A DNA stretch of 64,000 nt from NCBI RefSeq assembly GCF_000498395.2, contig NZ_CP010979.1, positions 4,340,001-4,404,000 on the forward strand, given 5' to 3'. The notes under the pieces are model-generated. The model did no database searches and was not told the DNA's origin. It saw only the letters and a program-made list of their open reading frames with translations. The DNA is from Pseudomonas putida S13.1.2. GTDB taxonomy: Bacteria; Pseudomonadota; Gammaproteobacteria; Pseudomonadales; Pseudomonadaceae. Of the stretch, positions 34,224 through 45,239 are shown one piece after another; position 1 is the first letter of the stretch; each line of letters begins with the position of its first letter. The position numbers and the translations under genes were made by a program.

Positions 34224-35561
34224 ATGTCCCAACTCTCTGCCGACTGGCGCCACCGCCCCACCCACCACAAGGTCTGGGCGCTGGCCGCGCCGATGATCCT
34301 GTCCAATATCTCCGTGCCGCTGGTGACGCTGGTCGACAGCACGGTCATCGGCCACCTCCCCCACGCCCATCAACTTGGTGCCGTGGCTGTGGGCGCCACG
34401 TTGTTCACCTTCATGGTCGGCCTGATGGGCTTCCTGCGCATGGGGTCTACCGGCTTCGCCGCCCAGGCTGCTGGCCGTGACGACGGGGCGGCGTTGCGCC
34501 AGGTGCTGGTACAAGGGCTGCTGCTGGCAGTCGGTTTCGCTGTTGTGATCGGCCTGCTGGCTCTGCCGTTCAGCCAGCTTGCACTTCATGCGATGCAACC
34601 CAGCGCAGCCCTGCAGCAATCCACCGAAGACTTCTTTCACACGCGCCTGCTTGGCCTGCCTGCAGCACTGGCCAGCTACGCGCTGGTTGGCTGGTTTCTG
34701 GGCACCCAGAACGCCCGGGCTCCGCTGGCCATCCTGCTGACCACCAACCTGCTGAACATCGTCTTGAACCTGTGGTTCGTTCTGGGGCTGGATTGGGGTG
34801 TGCTGGGTTCGGCGCGGGCATCGGTGATCGCCGAGTGGAGCGCCGCCCTGCTGGGCCTGGCCCTGACCCGCCCGGCCCTGCGGGCCTACCCGGGGCAAGT
34901 GGCGTGGGCGGCGCTCAAACGCTGGCAGGCCTGGCGCCCGCTGCTGGCGGTGAACCGCGATATTTTCCTGCGTAGCCTGGCGCTACAACTGGTGTTTCTG
35001 CTGATTACCGTACAAGGCGCACGCTTGGGCGAGTCCACAGTGGCCGCCAACGCCCTGCTGCTCAACGGCCTGTTGCTGACTGCCTATGCACTCGACGGGT
35101 TGGCGCATGCGGTGGAGGCCCTGTGTGGCCACGCCATTGGTGCCCGTGACCGCGACACCCTGCGCCGCTCGCTGGTGGTGGCCTGTGGCTGGTCGCTGAT
35201 CACCAGCCTGGGCTTTGCCGGGTTGTTCCTGCTGGGTGGGCACCTGTTCATCGACTTGCAGACCGACATCGACAGTGTGCGGGCGGCGGCCTACCCATAT
35301 TTGCCCTACCTGGCGCTGCTGCCGTTGATTGCAGTGTGGAGTTACCTGCTGGACGGCCTGTTCATAGGCGCGACCCGGGCGCGGGAGATGCGCAATGCGA
35401 TGTTGGTGTCGGTGCTGATTGCACTGCCGGTGGCGGTGGCCATGAGCGGGTTCGGCAACCATGGGTTGTGGTTGGCGTTTCTCGGGTTCATGGGGTTGCG
35501 GGCGGTGACGCTGGGGTGGGTGGGGTGGCGGTTGCAGCAGAGGGGTGAGTGGATCGCGTAA
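34224..35561 (+). CDS. dinF: MATE-family efflux pump DinF
   Basis: A multidrug and toxic compound extrusion transporter of 445 residues with about 12 membrane helices. The N-terminal APMILSNISVPLVTLVDSTV is typical of the DinF branch, with a conserved Asp in the first helix. Efflux is coupled to H+ or Na+. In-frame ATGs at 34218 and 34224 are both possible; the second has GGA at better spacing. A REP hairpin immediately upstream may hamper or shape expression. No LexA box was seen nearby. Confidence 0.9.
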   Translation: MSQLSADWRHRPTHHKVWALAAPMILSNISVPLVTLVDSTVIGHLPHAHQLGAVAVGATLFTFMVGLMGFLRMGSTGFAAQAAGRDDGAALRQVLVQGLLLAVGFAVVIGLLALPFSQLALHAMQPSAALQQSTEDFFHTRLLGLPAALASYALVGWFLGTQNARAPLAILLTTNLLNIVLNLWFVLGLDWGVLGSARASVIAEWSAALLGLALTRPALRAYPGQVAWAALKRWQAWRPLLAVNRDIFLRSLALQLVFLLITVQGARLGESTVAANALLLNGLLLTAYALDGLAHAVEALCGHAIGARDRDTLRRSLVVACGWSLITSLGFAGLFLLGGHLFIDLQTDIDSVRAAAYPYLPYLALLPLIAVWSYLLDGLFIGATRAREMRNAMLVSVLIALPVAVAMSGFGNHGLWLAFLGFMGLRAVTLGWVGWRLQQRGEWIA

Positions 35562-35574
35562 CGGCTTGGTATCG

Positions 35575-35627
35575 CGGCCCACTGTAGGAGCGGCCTTGTG
35601 TCGCGAAATGAGGGCAAAGCCCTCACC
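35575..35627. repeat. Type B REP element, left flank of the RAYT gene
   Basis: CTGTAGGAGCGGCCTTGTGT followed by CGCGAAA and the small hairpin TGAGGGCAAAGCCCTCA. It ends 8 bases before the transposase stop codon. Confidence 0.88.
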
Positions 35628-35634
35628 TGCTGAC

Positions 35635-36090
35635 TCACAGCCACACACAATCCCAATGCGGATACTCGCCCGCTCGCCGGACCAGGCCAGCCCGAATCGG
35701 GTTGGCGATGATGTAGCGGGCAGCGGCCTTTACATCTTCTTCCTTGCGCAATGCCCGGTCATAAAAGCCAGGTTGCCAGATGTGTCGGCGATCAATGCCT
35801 TTACGGTAAAGCGCGCAGCTGCTTCGCGACTTGAAGGCACACATGAGATTGCCCAAGCTGGTTGGCCCCAGTTCGATCAGCCAATGCAGATGATCCGGCA
35901 TCAAGACCCAAGCCAGAGAACGGCAGCACCCTTCATGATCGCTCAGGCGCAACTGCTGGATTAGCGTCCGCGCAAACAAGAGGTTCTTGAACAACGGAAC
36001 GCGATCGCGCGTGATGGTGGTTAGCAGGTAGAGCCTGCCTGGCTCCGAGAAGCGCCCTTGGCGCAAGCGGTGATTGCCGTGACGATCCAT
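35635..36090 (-). CDS. REP-associated tyrosine transposase (RAYT, Y1/HUH family)
   Basis: A protein of 151 residues of the TnpA_REP group. The HUH metal motif is H67-L-H69 in MPDHLHWLIE, and the likely catalytic tyrosine is Y126 in ARYIIANPIRAGLV. RAYTs cut single-stranded REP DNA and are thought to spread REP elements. It is flanked on both sides by type B REPs (35575-35627 and 36174-36296), forming a REPtron-like unit. The frame is intact, so it may be active in trans on the many type B REPs in this window. Confidence 0.92.
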   Translation of the reverse strand: MDRHGNHRLRQGRFSEPGRLYLLTTITRDRVPLFKNLLFARTLIQQLRLSDHEGCCRSLAWVLMPDHLHWLIELGPTSLGNLMCAFKSRSSCALYRKGIDRRHIWQPGFYDRALRKEEDVKAAARYIIANPIRAGLVRRAGEYPHWDCVWL

Positions 36091-36173
36091 GTCTACTTCC
36101 TTTGAACATTGCGTTCAAGGGTAGGTGTGGCGATGAAGGGCACCGTAGGCGGATCATTACCGCGTATGACGCG

Positions 36174-36296
36174 GTGAGGGCTGCGCCCTCAGATCGCGAC
36201 GCAAGGCCGCTCCTACAAGAGGTCGCGACCCAATGTGATATCGCGGTCTCTGTAGGATCGGCATTGTGTCGCGATGGGCCGCAAAGCGGCCCCGGC
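36174..36296. repeat. Two type B REP elements, right flank of the RAYT gene
   Basis: GTGAGGGCTGCGCCCTC plus ATCGCGACGCAAGGCCGCTC (36174-36219) is inverted relative to the left-flank REP. A more diverged copy follows (36250-36296: CTGTAGGATCGGCATTGTGT, then GGGCCGCAAAGCGGCCC). The second ends 3 bases from the speA stop codon. Confidence 0.88.
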
Positions 36297-36298
36297 AA

Positions 36299-38212
<1,914 letters not shown>

Positions 38213-38293
38213 TCAAGTCCCCTATAGATAAGTCGAAGACACTGCCCCGCAGGCAGCGGAGCGAGTGTAAAAGCTGTAAATGACGATTCATCC

Positions 38294-38318
38294 GTGCTCA
38301 GGCATAGACCCTGAGCAC
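38294..38318 (-). terminator. Perfect 9-bp hairpin between sui1 and speA
   Basis: GTGCTCAGG and CCTGAGCAC form a perfect stem with a 7-base loop. On the minus strand it lies 46 bases after the sui1 stop and 82 bases before the speA start. No U-tract follows, so a factor-dependent terminator or a leader structure of speA are both possible. Confidence 0.45.
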
Positions 38319-38363
38319 AGGAACGAGTTTAGAAAGCGCTGGGCAAAAAATCGCGCGATGGCC

Positions 38364-38735
38364 TCAGCCGCCGGACTTTTTCGCCTTGAAACCCTGTTTG
38401 GTCAGCTCGCCGATCAACAGCTCGACATGGTCGCCCTGGATCTCGATAACCCCGTCCTTGAGAGCGCCGCCAGTACCGCAGCGGCGCTTCAGCGTGGTCG
38501 CCAGGTCTTTGAGCTGGTCGGGCGGCAGCGGCACACCGGTGACGGTGGTCACGGTCTTGCCGCCACGGCCTTTGCTCTCACGACGCACACGGGCAATGCC
38601 GTCGCCTTCGGGGATGATTTGCTGCTTGCAGCTGCAGGCATCCACCGGCTGGCCACAGTCGGGGCAGTGCCGACCGGCGTCGGTGGAGTAAACGAGACCG
38701 CCAAGGGCGGAAAAGGAAGAAGCTTTCTTGGCCAC
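38364..38735 (-). CDS. SUI1/YciH-family translation initiation factor-like protein
   Basis: A protein of 123 residues. The C-terminal half is the SUI1 (eIF1-like) fold (about residues 45-120; TTVTGVPLPPDQLKDLATTL). The N-terminal part has four cysteines in CPDCGQPVDACSC, probably a small zinc ribbon. A GTG start at 38735 with AGAGGAA is better than the ATG 147 bases earlier. YciH homologues influence start-codon fidelity in E. coli and are not essential. It lies upstream of speA on the same strand. Confidence 0.88.
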   Translation of the reverse strand: MAKKASSFSALGGLVYSTDAGRHCPDCGQPVDACSCKQQIIPEGDGIARVRRESKGRGGKTVTTVTGVPLPPDQLKDLATTLKRRCGTGGALKDGVIEIQGDHVELLIGELTKQGFKAKKSGG

Positions 38736-38987
38736 TTTTGTTCCTCTGTGCTGAGGACAAAAACTGGTCGTGCCTTGGGGTTGAGGCCGACCGCGAAGCC
38801 CCACTCTGGCAGGGGCGGCGCTACTGCTGCAAGACCTGCGGCAGCCCGAAAAGGGCGCGCAGTGTAACGATAAATCAGGCAATTGCTAAGTACTGGAATG
38901 CGCCATTTTACGAATGTTTTGCGACTTCGCCGCCTGTCGGCCCCTGCGCTGATGCAAACTGGCGCACCTTACCCAGGAGAAAGGCCC

Positions 38988-39599
38988 ATGACGACACCTC
39001 AAATCGGTACGTTCATCGCCGACTGGTACACGCTTGGCGTAGCCGTGCCCACCGCATGGGGAGTGACCCAGGCGTGTGAAAGTCAGGTCCTGTCCCTGAT
39101 GACACGCCTCGAGGCAGGGTATCGGCGCCAGGGTGATTGTGCCATTCACCACACCGCCGTCGTCGAGCCCGGAGCGGTACTGAAGGGGGCAATCATCGTT
39201 GGCCCGGGGGCCTTCGTGGCTGCAGGCGCCTATCTGCGAGGCGGTGTCTACATCGGCAGCAATTGCATTGTCGGGCCTAGCTGCGAGGTAAAAAGCAGCT
39301 TCATGCTCCACTCGAGCAAGCTGGCGCACTTCAACTTCGTCGGCGACTCGCTGATCGGGGCGAACGTCAATATCGAAGCTGGGGCAATCATCGCCAACTA
39401 CCGCAATGAACTGGATGGGGCCGTTATCAGGATTCGCCATGCACAGGCGACCCTCGACACCGGGGTGCGCAAATTCGGCGCCTTGATAGGCGATGGCTGC
39501 AAGATCGGTGCGAACGCGGTCATCGCCCCTGGCGCATTGCTCTGGCCCGATACACGGGTGCCACGCCTGGGGCTCATCGACCAGTTTGCCTACGACTGA
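38988..39599 (+). CDS. Left-handed beta-helix (hexapeptide repeat) protein
   Basis: A protein of 203 residues. The middle (about 50-185) has hexapeptide repeats of the LbH acyltransferase fold (VVEPGAVLKGAIIVGPGAFV, GSNCIVGPSCEV, ANVNIEAGAIIANY). The pattern resembles the C-terminal domain of GlmU but without the uridylyltransferase half, so an acetyl- or acyltransferase acting on a sugar nucleotide is likely; the substrate is unknown. AGGAGAAA precedes the ATG at 38988. Its last 10 bases overlap the convergent Nudix gene. Confidence 0.82.
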   Translation: MTTPQIGTFIADWYTLGVAVPTAWGVTQACESQVLSLMTRLEAGYRRQGDCAIHHTAVVEPGAVLKGAIIVGPGAFVAAGAYLRGGVYIGSNCIVGPSCEVKSSFMLHSSKLAHFNFVGDSLIGANVNIEAGAIIANYRNELDGAVIRIRHAQATLDTGVRKFGALIGDGCKIGANAVIAPGALLWPDTRVPRLGLIDQFAYD

Positions 39600-40126
39600 G
39601 CAGCCTTGTAGCGCGCCAGCGCTGCCAGGGAATCAGGGCAATAGGGGAAAAGATGCCGGTCTTCTTCGACCTGTGCGAGGCTGACGAAACGCGCTTCGCT
39701 CACCTCTTCCGGCTGCAGCCGCAAAGGCGCATCGGACACCGCCGAATACACCGCGCACCACAGGCGGTTGTCCGGCTGGTCGAAATAGAACCGCTCATGA
39801 AAGTGCAGCGCTACGCCTTCGATGCCCAGTTCCTCGGCCAGCTCGCGGGCCGCCGAGCCGGCGTACGTCTCGCCCGCGCCCACCATGCCACCGGCCGCCA
39901 CATCCCAATGGCCCGGGTATAGCGCCTTGCTCAGGGTACGCCGGTGCACGCAGAGTTGCCCCGCGCCATTGAACAGCAGAATGAAGGTACACCGGCCGAT
40001 CAGGCCACGCTCACGCAACTCGGCCCTTGGCAACGCGCCGAGTACCTGGTCGGCTTCGTCCACCCAGGCAACCAGCTCGCGGTCAGAGGCCGCCCGGTGG
40101 GCGGCCTCGTTGGGGCTGATGGCCAT
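39590..40126 (-). CDS. Nudix hydrolase
   Basis: A protein of 178 residues with a complete Nudix box GGMVGAGETYAGSAARELAE then ELGI (G-x5-E-x7-R-E-U-x-E-E-x-G). It is similar to YfcD-type Nudix enzymes with a long N-terminal extension (about residues 1-40). The substrate, a nucleoside diphosphate derivative, is unknown. The frame can start with TTG at 40132, but ATG at 40126 has a better ribosome-binding sequence. It directly follows the DUF2333 gene. Confidence 0.9.
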   Translation of the reverse strand: MAISPNEAAHRAASDRELVAWVDEADQVLGALPRAELRERGLIGRCTFILLFNGAGQLCVHRRTLSKALYPGHWDVAAGGMVGAGETYAGSAARELAEELGIEGVALHFHERFYFDQPDNRLWCAVYSAVSDAPLRLQPEEVSEARFVSLAQVEEDRHLFPYCPDSLAALARYKAAQS

Positions 40127-40128
40127 GT

Positions 40129-41196
40129 TCAACCCTGCGACAACAGCTGACGCAGGTCGATAACCGCAGCGTTAGCCCGCGAAATGTAGTTGGCCATGAC
40201 CAGCGAGTGGTTGGCCCACATGCCGAAGCCACTGCCGTTGAGCACCATCGGGCTCCACAGCGGCTCTTGCGAGGCCTCCAGTTCACGGATGATCTGACGC
40301 ACGCTGACGGTGGCATTCTTCTTAGCCAACACGTCGGCGAAGTCCACCTCGATGGCACGCAGCAGGTGCGACAGCGCCCAGGCCTGGCCGCGGGCTTCGT
40401 AGAACACGTTGTCGATCTGCAGCCATGGGGTTTCCACCAGCTCCTCGTCCACCTGCGGCGCCTGGCCGGCAACGACCGACTCGGTCTTCAGCGTGGTGTT
40501 GAGCTTGACCCGGCCAACGCTGGCCGACAGGCGCTGCGACAGCGAGCCCAGGCGAGTGGCCACGTCACCCAGCCAGTTGTTCAGGTTGTCGGCGCGGGTG
40601 TAGAAGATCGCCCCCTTGTCGCCGGCAGCCAGACGGGTCTGGTAACGGCTCAGCGACTTGATGCCCTCTTCGAACTCCGACTCGCTCGACGGCAGGATCC
40701 AGCTCTTGTTGTCGAAGTTGAAGCGCGGCTCGGCCTTGGCCAGGTCGGCGTCTTCGGTGGACTGCGACTGCGAGCGGGCGAAGTCCTTGCGCAGGGCGCG
40801 GGACAGGTCGCGCACCTGGACCAGCACGCCGTATTCCCAGCTCGGCATGTTGTCCATCCACAGCCCTGGCGGGAAGCGGTCGTTGGAGATGTAGCCGCCT
40901 GGCTTGTTCAGCAAGGTACCGGCCACGGTCTTGAGGGTTTCGATGGTGGTGTAGCCCACCACCATCTGCTGGCCACCGCGCTCAGCGGCAGACTGGGCAT
41001 TTTGCTGCACCGGGAACAGCTCCGGCTCCTGGCTCCAGTACCAACCCAGGCCGATGCACACCAGCAGGTACAACCCGATCAGGGTCCCCAGGGCACGGCT
41101 CCACAGGCCGCCAAGGTAGCTACGGGCGGCAGCGCCGCGGCCGTCGACACGCTCACGGGGCTCGGCTTTGGCCTCGCGGTTTTTCCAGTCCAGCAT
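40129..41196 (-). CDS. DUF2333 family inner-membrane protein
   Basis: A protein of 355 residues with one membrane helix near the N-terminus (LGTLIGLYLLVCIGLGWYW, about residues 36-54) and a large periplasmic part beginning SQEPELFPVQ. The body has DUF2333 features, including TIETLKTVAGTLLNKPGGYI. No function is established. AAGGAC precedes the ATG. It and the Nudix gene are almost overlapping and are likely one operon. Confidence 0.88.
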   Translation of the reverse strand: MLDWKNREAKAEPRERVDGRGAAARSYLGGLWSRALGTLIGLYLLVCIGLGWYWSQEPELFPVQQNAQSAAERGGQQMVVGYTTIETLKTVAGTLLNKPGGYISNDRFPPGLWMDNMPSWEYGVLVQVRDLSRALRKDFARSQSQSTEDADLAKAEPRFNFDNKSWILPSSESEFEEGIKSLSRYQTRLAAGDKGAIFYTRADNLNNWLGDVATRLGSLSQRLSASVGRVKLNTTLKTESVVAGQAPQVDEELVETPWLQIDNVFYEARGQAWALSHLLRAIEVDFADVLAKKNATVSVRQIIRELEASQEPLWSPMVLNGSGFGMWANHSLVMANYISRANAAVIDLRQLLSQG

Positions 41197-41444
41197 GGCT
41201 TTGTCCTTAATCAGTCACGACGGTTCTAGGGCTTGGACCACAGGCCTGCGCCAGGGTGCCACGGCAAGCCCGCATGGCAGCACTATAAAGCAGACACCAC
41301 CGTACGCATAAGCGACCAATCAGTCAGTAACTGAATATTCGTTCTGGCCGCTTTGTTGATACAGGGCAGTCCCGGATTTGCAAAGAGCTGCTAGCATAGA
41401 GCCATCATTGCCCCTGCACATCCCAACCTATAAGTAGCCAGGAC

Positions 41445-42803
41445 ATGAGCCAAGCAGTTGAGCCGAGCCCGCAGTGCCCCACCCAACAGGTGACGCGTAG
41501 CGGCCTGCGCAAGGACGACCCGCTCGACCAGCTGCTGCTGCCGCCCCTGCGCAAGCCGGTGTACATCCTGCTGCAGGACCATGAGCGTGCCCAGCGCCTG
41601 GCCCAGCAACTGGAGTTCTTTGGACTGGTGGTGCAAGCGCTCCCCAGCGCGGTGGCGTTTCTCGCCTCGATCAACGAATACCCGCCTTCAGCCATCATCA
41701 TGGATGTCGACTTCACCGGTGCCGGCCAAGGCCTGGTGCTGGCCGCCCAGGTGCAGCAGGGGCTGGCGCTACCTGTTCCGCTGTTGTTCTTCAGCCACCA
41801 CGAAGCCGACACCCCGACCCGCCTTGCCGCCGTGCGCGCGGGTGGCCAGGACTTTCTTACCGGTAGCCTGGAAGCGTCCAGCCTGCTGGAAAAGGTCGAA
41901 CTGCTGACCAACGCCACCCCGCACGACCCGCTGCGCGTGCTGATCATCGACGACTCACGCACCCAGGCCCTGCACACCGAGCGCGTGCTGGCCAGCGCCG
42001 GCATGGTCACCCGTAGCCTGACCGACCCGATCCGCACCATGGCAGAGCTTGCCGACTTCCAGCCCGACCTGATCATCCTCGACCTGTACATGCCTGCCTG
42101 CACCGGCCCGGAGCTGGCCAAGGTGATCCGCCACAGCGACCGCTATGTGAGCGTGCCGATCATCTACCTGTCTGCCGAAGACGACCTGGACAAGCAGCTG
42201 GATGCCATGAGCGAAGGCGGTGATGATTTTTTGACCAAGCCGTTTCGCTCACGCCACCTGATCACCACCGTGCGCAACCGCGCCGCCCGCGCCCGGCACC
42301 TGAAGGCGCGCATGGTGCGCGACAGCCTGACCGGGCTGTACAACCACACTCACATCCTGCAACTGCTGGAGGACTGCAGCTTCCGCGCCCGCCGCGAGCA
42401 GCAGCCGTTGAGCTTTGCCATGCTCGACATCGACCATTTCAAGAAGATCAACGACCGCCACGGCCACCCCATGGGCGACCGGGTGATCAAGAGCCTGGCG
42501 CTGTTCCTCAAGCAACGCTTGCGCAAGACCGACTTCATCGGCCGCTATGGCGGTGAAGAGTTCGCCATTGTCATGCCCAACACCGCGCTGGACGCGGCGC
42601 ACAAGGTGCTGGACGAGATTCGCCGGCGCTTTGCAGAAATCCTCTACCCGGCGCAGCCGCAGGATTTGCAGTGCACCTTCAGTGCCGGGGTGGTGCAGCT
42701 GGATGAGGTGCTGGATGCACTGACCATGGCCAGTGCGGCTGACGAGGCGCTGTACCGGGCCAAGCATGCGGGGCGTAATTGCGTCGTTCGTGTGGAACCT
42801 TGA
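41445..42803 (+). CDS. REC-REC-GGDEF diguanylate cyclase response regulator
   Basis: A protein of 452 residues: a first receiver-like domain (about 38-155, acidic IIMDVDF), a second REC (about 163-280) with phospho-acceptor in LIILDLYMP, and a GGDEF domain (about 290-452) with the active-site variant GGEEF. The RKTD motif five residues upstream is an intact I-site for c-di-GMP feedback. It probably makes c-di-GMP on phosphorylation and so affects the choice between motility and biofilm. The cognate kinase is not adjacent; a chemoreceptor gene lies downstream after a REP pair. Confidence 0.93.
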   Translation: MSQAVEPSPQCPTQQVTRSGLRKDDPLDQLLLPPLRKPVYILLQDHERAQRLAQQLEFFGLVVQALPSAVAFLASINEYPPSAIIMDVDFTGAGQGLVLAAQVQQGLALPVPLLFFSHHEADTPTRLAAVRAGGQDFLTGSLEASSLLEKVELLTNATPHDPLRVLIIDDSRTQALHTERVLASAGMVTRSLTDPIRTMAELADFQPDLIILDLYMPACTGPELAKVIRHSDRYVSVPIIYLSAEDDLDKQLDAMSEGGDDFLTKPFRSRHLITTVRNRAARARHLKARMVRDSLTGLYNHTHILQLLEDCSFRARREQQPLSFAMLDIDHFKKINDRHGHPMGDRVIKSLALFLKQRLRKTDFIGRYGGEEFAIVMPNTALDAAHKVLDEIRRRFAEILYPAQPQDLQCTFSAGVVQLDEVLDALTMASAADEALYRAKHAGRNCVVRVEP

Positions 42804-42819
42804 GATTCGCACTCACCGT

Positions 42820-42916
42820 GCCGGCCTCTTCGCGGGCTTGCCCGCTCCCACCGGAATTTCACTCTTCTCAAGTCTGGAGGTAAACCTGTGGGAGCGGGCG
42901 AGCCCGCGAATAGGCC
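42820..42916. repeat. Inverted pair of type A REP elements
   Basis: GCCGGCCTCTTCGCGGGCTT with adjoining GCCCGCTCCCACC (42820-42852) and CCTGTGGGAGCGGGCGAGCC with adjoining CGCGAA (42885 to about 42916). It lies between the diguanylate cyclase and the second chemoreceptor. Confidence 0.9.
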
Positions 42917-43046
42917 AGTGCAGGTCACACCGATAGAGGCACTGTGCCACTTTTTTCTGGCACCAGGCCTCTGTCGTCATCACCCCGTCACAGAATCGCA
43001 ATAACTTCAGGCGCCTACCTCTACCCTGCGCAGGAAGTTCGCGGCT

Positions 43047-45008
43047 ATGCGCCTGAAGTGGCTGACCAATTTCAACACCCTGTTGCTGGTAACGGTGTGT
43101 CTCGCCCTGGGCGTCACCCTGTGGTGGTCGCAGCGTGCCCTGGAGCGCCCCTACCAGATGATGGAGCGCTACCTGGGCCTGTCCCAGCAGTTCCAGAACC
43201 AGGCAGCACGTAATATCCAGGCTTACCTGGGCAATGGCGATGCCCTGCGCCATGCCGCCGCCATGGAGGCCAACCAGCAATTACAGGCCAGCCTGAACGA
43301 GTGGCCCACAGAACTGGCCGGCAAGCTGCGCCCCAGCCTCGACAACCTGCAGGCCTTCACTGCCAACGAACTGCTGGCCGCCGGTAAACTGGCTGGCGAT
43401 CCGCAAGCCCTGCTGCTGCAGGCCGAGCGAGAACTGGGGGCCAACTTCGAACAACTGGCCGGCTACGCCCGCGACAGCGGCAGCGCCGACGCCAACCGCT
43501 ACCTGTTGCCGTTGCTCGATGCCAGCGTGCACCTCGGGCGCCTGTCGCTGGCACGGGACAAGCTGGTCAGCAGCGGCCGCCCGGAGCTGGCCGACGAAGT
43601 AGAACGTGAACTGCAACTGATCCGCACCCAGGCGCAGGCCATCGACAACTTGCCGTTGCTGGGCGTGACCCGCACAGCCGAATCCGGTGCCGACGACTTT
43701 GCCGCCATGATGGGCCTGGAAACCCAGGCCAGCGCCCAGCAGGAAGACATTGCCGTGGGCCTGAAGCGTGAACTGCAAAGCCTGCTCAGCCGCTACCCGG
43801 CCGAAGTGCAACGCACCCGCGAACAGATCGAACGCCGCGTCGCCCTTGCCGCCAGCACCCATCAGCGCCTGGAGGCGGTGCAGCAGGCCATCGCCGCGCT
43901 GGAACCCGAAGTACGCGGCGAACATGCCGAGATCGCCGCTGAGGTGCGCATCATCCAGGGCCTGATGATCGGCCTGATCCTGCTAATCGCTCTGTTGATC
44001 GACACCTTGCAGCGGCGCCTGGCACATACCCTGACCGGCCTGGCTCCGGCCCTGTCGCGCTGGGCCGAGGGCGACTTTGCCCAGGCCATCTCCCTGGGCA
44101 AGACCAACCGCGAACTGCACGACATCCAGGCGTCGCTCAACCGCCTGCGCCAGTACCTGGTGGAGCTGGTCGGCACCATCCGCCACAACGCCGAGCAGGT
44201 GGCTGGCAGCAGCCACGCCCTGGCCGGCATGAGCGCCGCCCTGCACGACGGCGCCGAGCGCCAGGCGCGCGATACCGGGCAGATCCGCGATGCCCTGGGT
44301 GAGCTGGAAGCGACCATCCAGCAAGTAGCGGGCGACGCCAGCGCCGCCGCCGATGCCAGCCGCGATGCCGGGCGGGCAGTGGAACAGGGCCAGGCGGTCA
44401 TTGGCCAGAGCCTGTCGGGCTTGCGCGAGCTGGTCGATGAAGTGCAAGGCAACGCCCGCATGATCGAGCAATTGTCGCAAGAGTCGGCGACCATCGGCGG
44501 GGTGCTGACAGTGATCCGTTCGATTGCCGAACAGACCAACCTGTTGGCGCTGAACGCCGCGATCGAAGCGGCCCGTGCAGGTGAAATGGGCCGTGGATTT
44601 GCCGTGGTGGCCGATGAAGTGCGTTCGCTGGCGCAGCGCACCACGGGGGCTACCGCCGAGATTCAGGCACTGATCGATCGCCTGCAGCAAGCGGCGAAAG
44701 GCTCGGTGGCGGGCATGCGTGCGCAGCTTGAGCATGCCGAGGCCACGGCCAGCCAGGCTCAGGCCGCGGATGGCGCGCTGGACGAAATTGTCTGTGCTAT
44801 TCGTACCATCTCCGACACAGCGGTGCGTATTGCCGATGTCACGGCGCAGCAGAGTGGTGCGGTGAGTGAAATTCGTGACCACAGCCAGCGGATTCACGCG
44901 CTGGGCGAAGACAACCTGCAACGCATTGGTGAAGGGCGCGAGCAAGGCGAGCAGTTGCTGAGCCTGGGCGGTGAGCTGAACCGGGCGGTGCGGGCGTTCA
45001 GGGTTTAA
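43047..45008 (+). CDS. Methyl-accepting chemotaxis protein with large helical sensor
   Basis: A chemoreceptor of 653 residues: N-terminal membrane helix (about 9-28), a long, mostly helical periplasmic region (about 29-300) rich in Gln, Ala and Leu, a second membrane helix (GLMIGLILLIALLID), HAMP, and the signalling domain with SIAEQTNLLALNAAIEAARA. The sensor does not look like CACHE; a helical-bundle (4HB/HBM-like) sensor is more likely. The ligand is unknown. CAGGAAG precedes the ATG. Confidence 0.92.
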   Translation: MRLKWLTNFNTLLLVTVCLALGVTLWWSQRALERPYQMMERYLGLSQQFQNQAARNIQAYLGNGDALRHAAAMEANQQLQASLNEWPTELAGKLRPSLDNLQAFTANELLAAGKLAGDPQALLLQAERELGANFEQLAGYARDSGSADANRYLLPLLDASVHLGRLSLARDKLVSSGRPELADEVERELQLIRTQAQAIDNLPLLGVTRTAESGADDFAAMMGLETQASAQQEDIAVGLKRELQSLLSRYPAEVQRTREQIERRVALAASTHQRLEAVQQAIAALEPEVRGEHAEIAAEVRIIQGLMIGLILLIALLIDTLQRRLAHTLTGLAPALSRWAEGDFAQAISLGKTNRELHDIQASLNRLRQYLVELVGTIRHNAEQVAGSSHALAGMSAALHDGAERQARDTGQIRDALGELEATIQQVAGDASAAADASRDAGRAVEQGQAVIGQSLSGLRELVDEVQGNARMIEQLSQESATIGGVLTVIRSIAEQTNLLALNAAIEAARAGEMGRGFAVVADEVRSLAQRTTGATAEIQALIDRLQQAAKGSVAGMRAQLEHAEATASQAQAADGALDEIVCAIRTISDTAVRIADVTAQQSGAVSEIRDHSQRIHALGEDNLQRIGEGREQGEQLLSLGGELNRAVRAFRV

Positions 45009-45026
45009 GGAAGCATGCGTGATAAC

Positions 45027-45113
45027 TGTGGGAGCGGGCATGCCCGCGAACACCGGCGCAGCCGGTGCCATCCATCGCGCCGCCTGCTTCGCGGGCTTGC
45101 CCGCTCCCACAGT
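45027..45113. repeat. Inverted pair of type A REP elements
   Basis: CTGTGGGAGCGGGCATGCCC with adjoining GCGAA and its inverted TTCGCGGGCTTGCCCGCTCC with adjoining CACAG, separated by a small CACCGGCGCAGCCGGTG hairpin. It lies between the chemoreceptor and dsbD. Confidence 0.9.
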
Positions 45114-45239
45114 GATCGCTAAAGGCCGGCACAGGCGACACATGATCCAGCGGCCATGTGTCGCCCCCACCGCCTGCTTGGCCCCAACCCGCACCAACTC
45201 CGCTATCATGCCCGGCACGTTCCACCTCGCGAGTCCGCC

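Noticed and set aside
41445..42803. Diguanylate cyclase judged degenerate because of GGEEF instead of GGDEF
   Set aside because: GGEEF is a common active variant, and an I-site RKTD is intact at the correct spacing.
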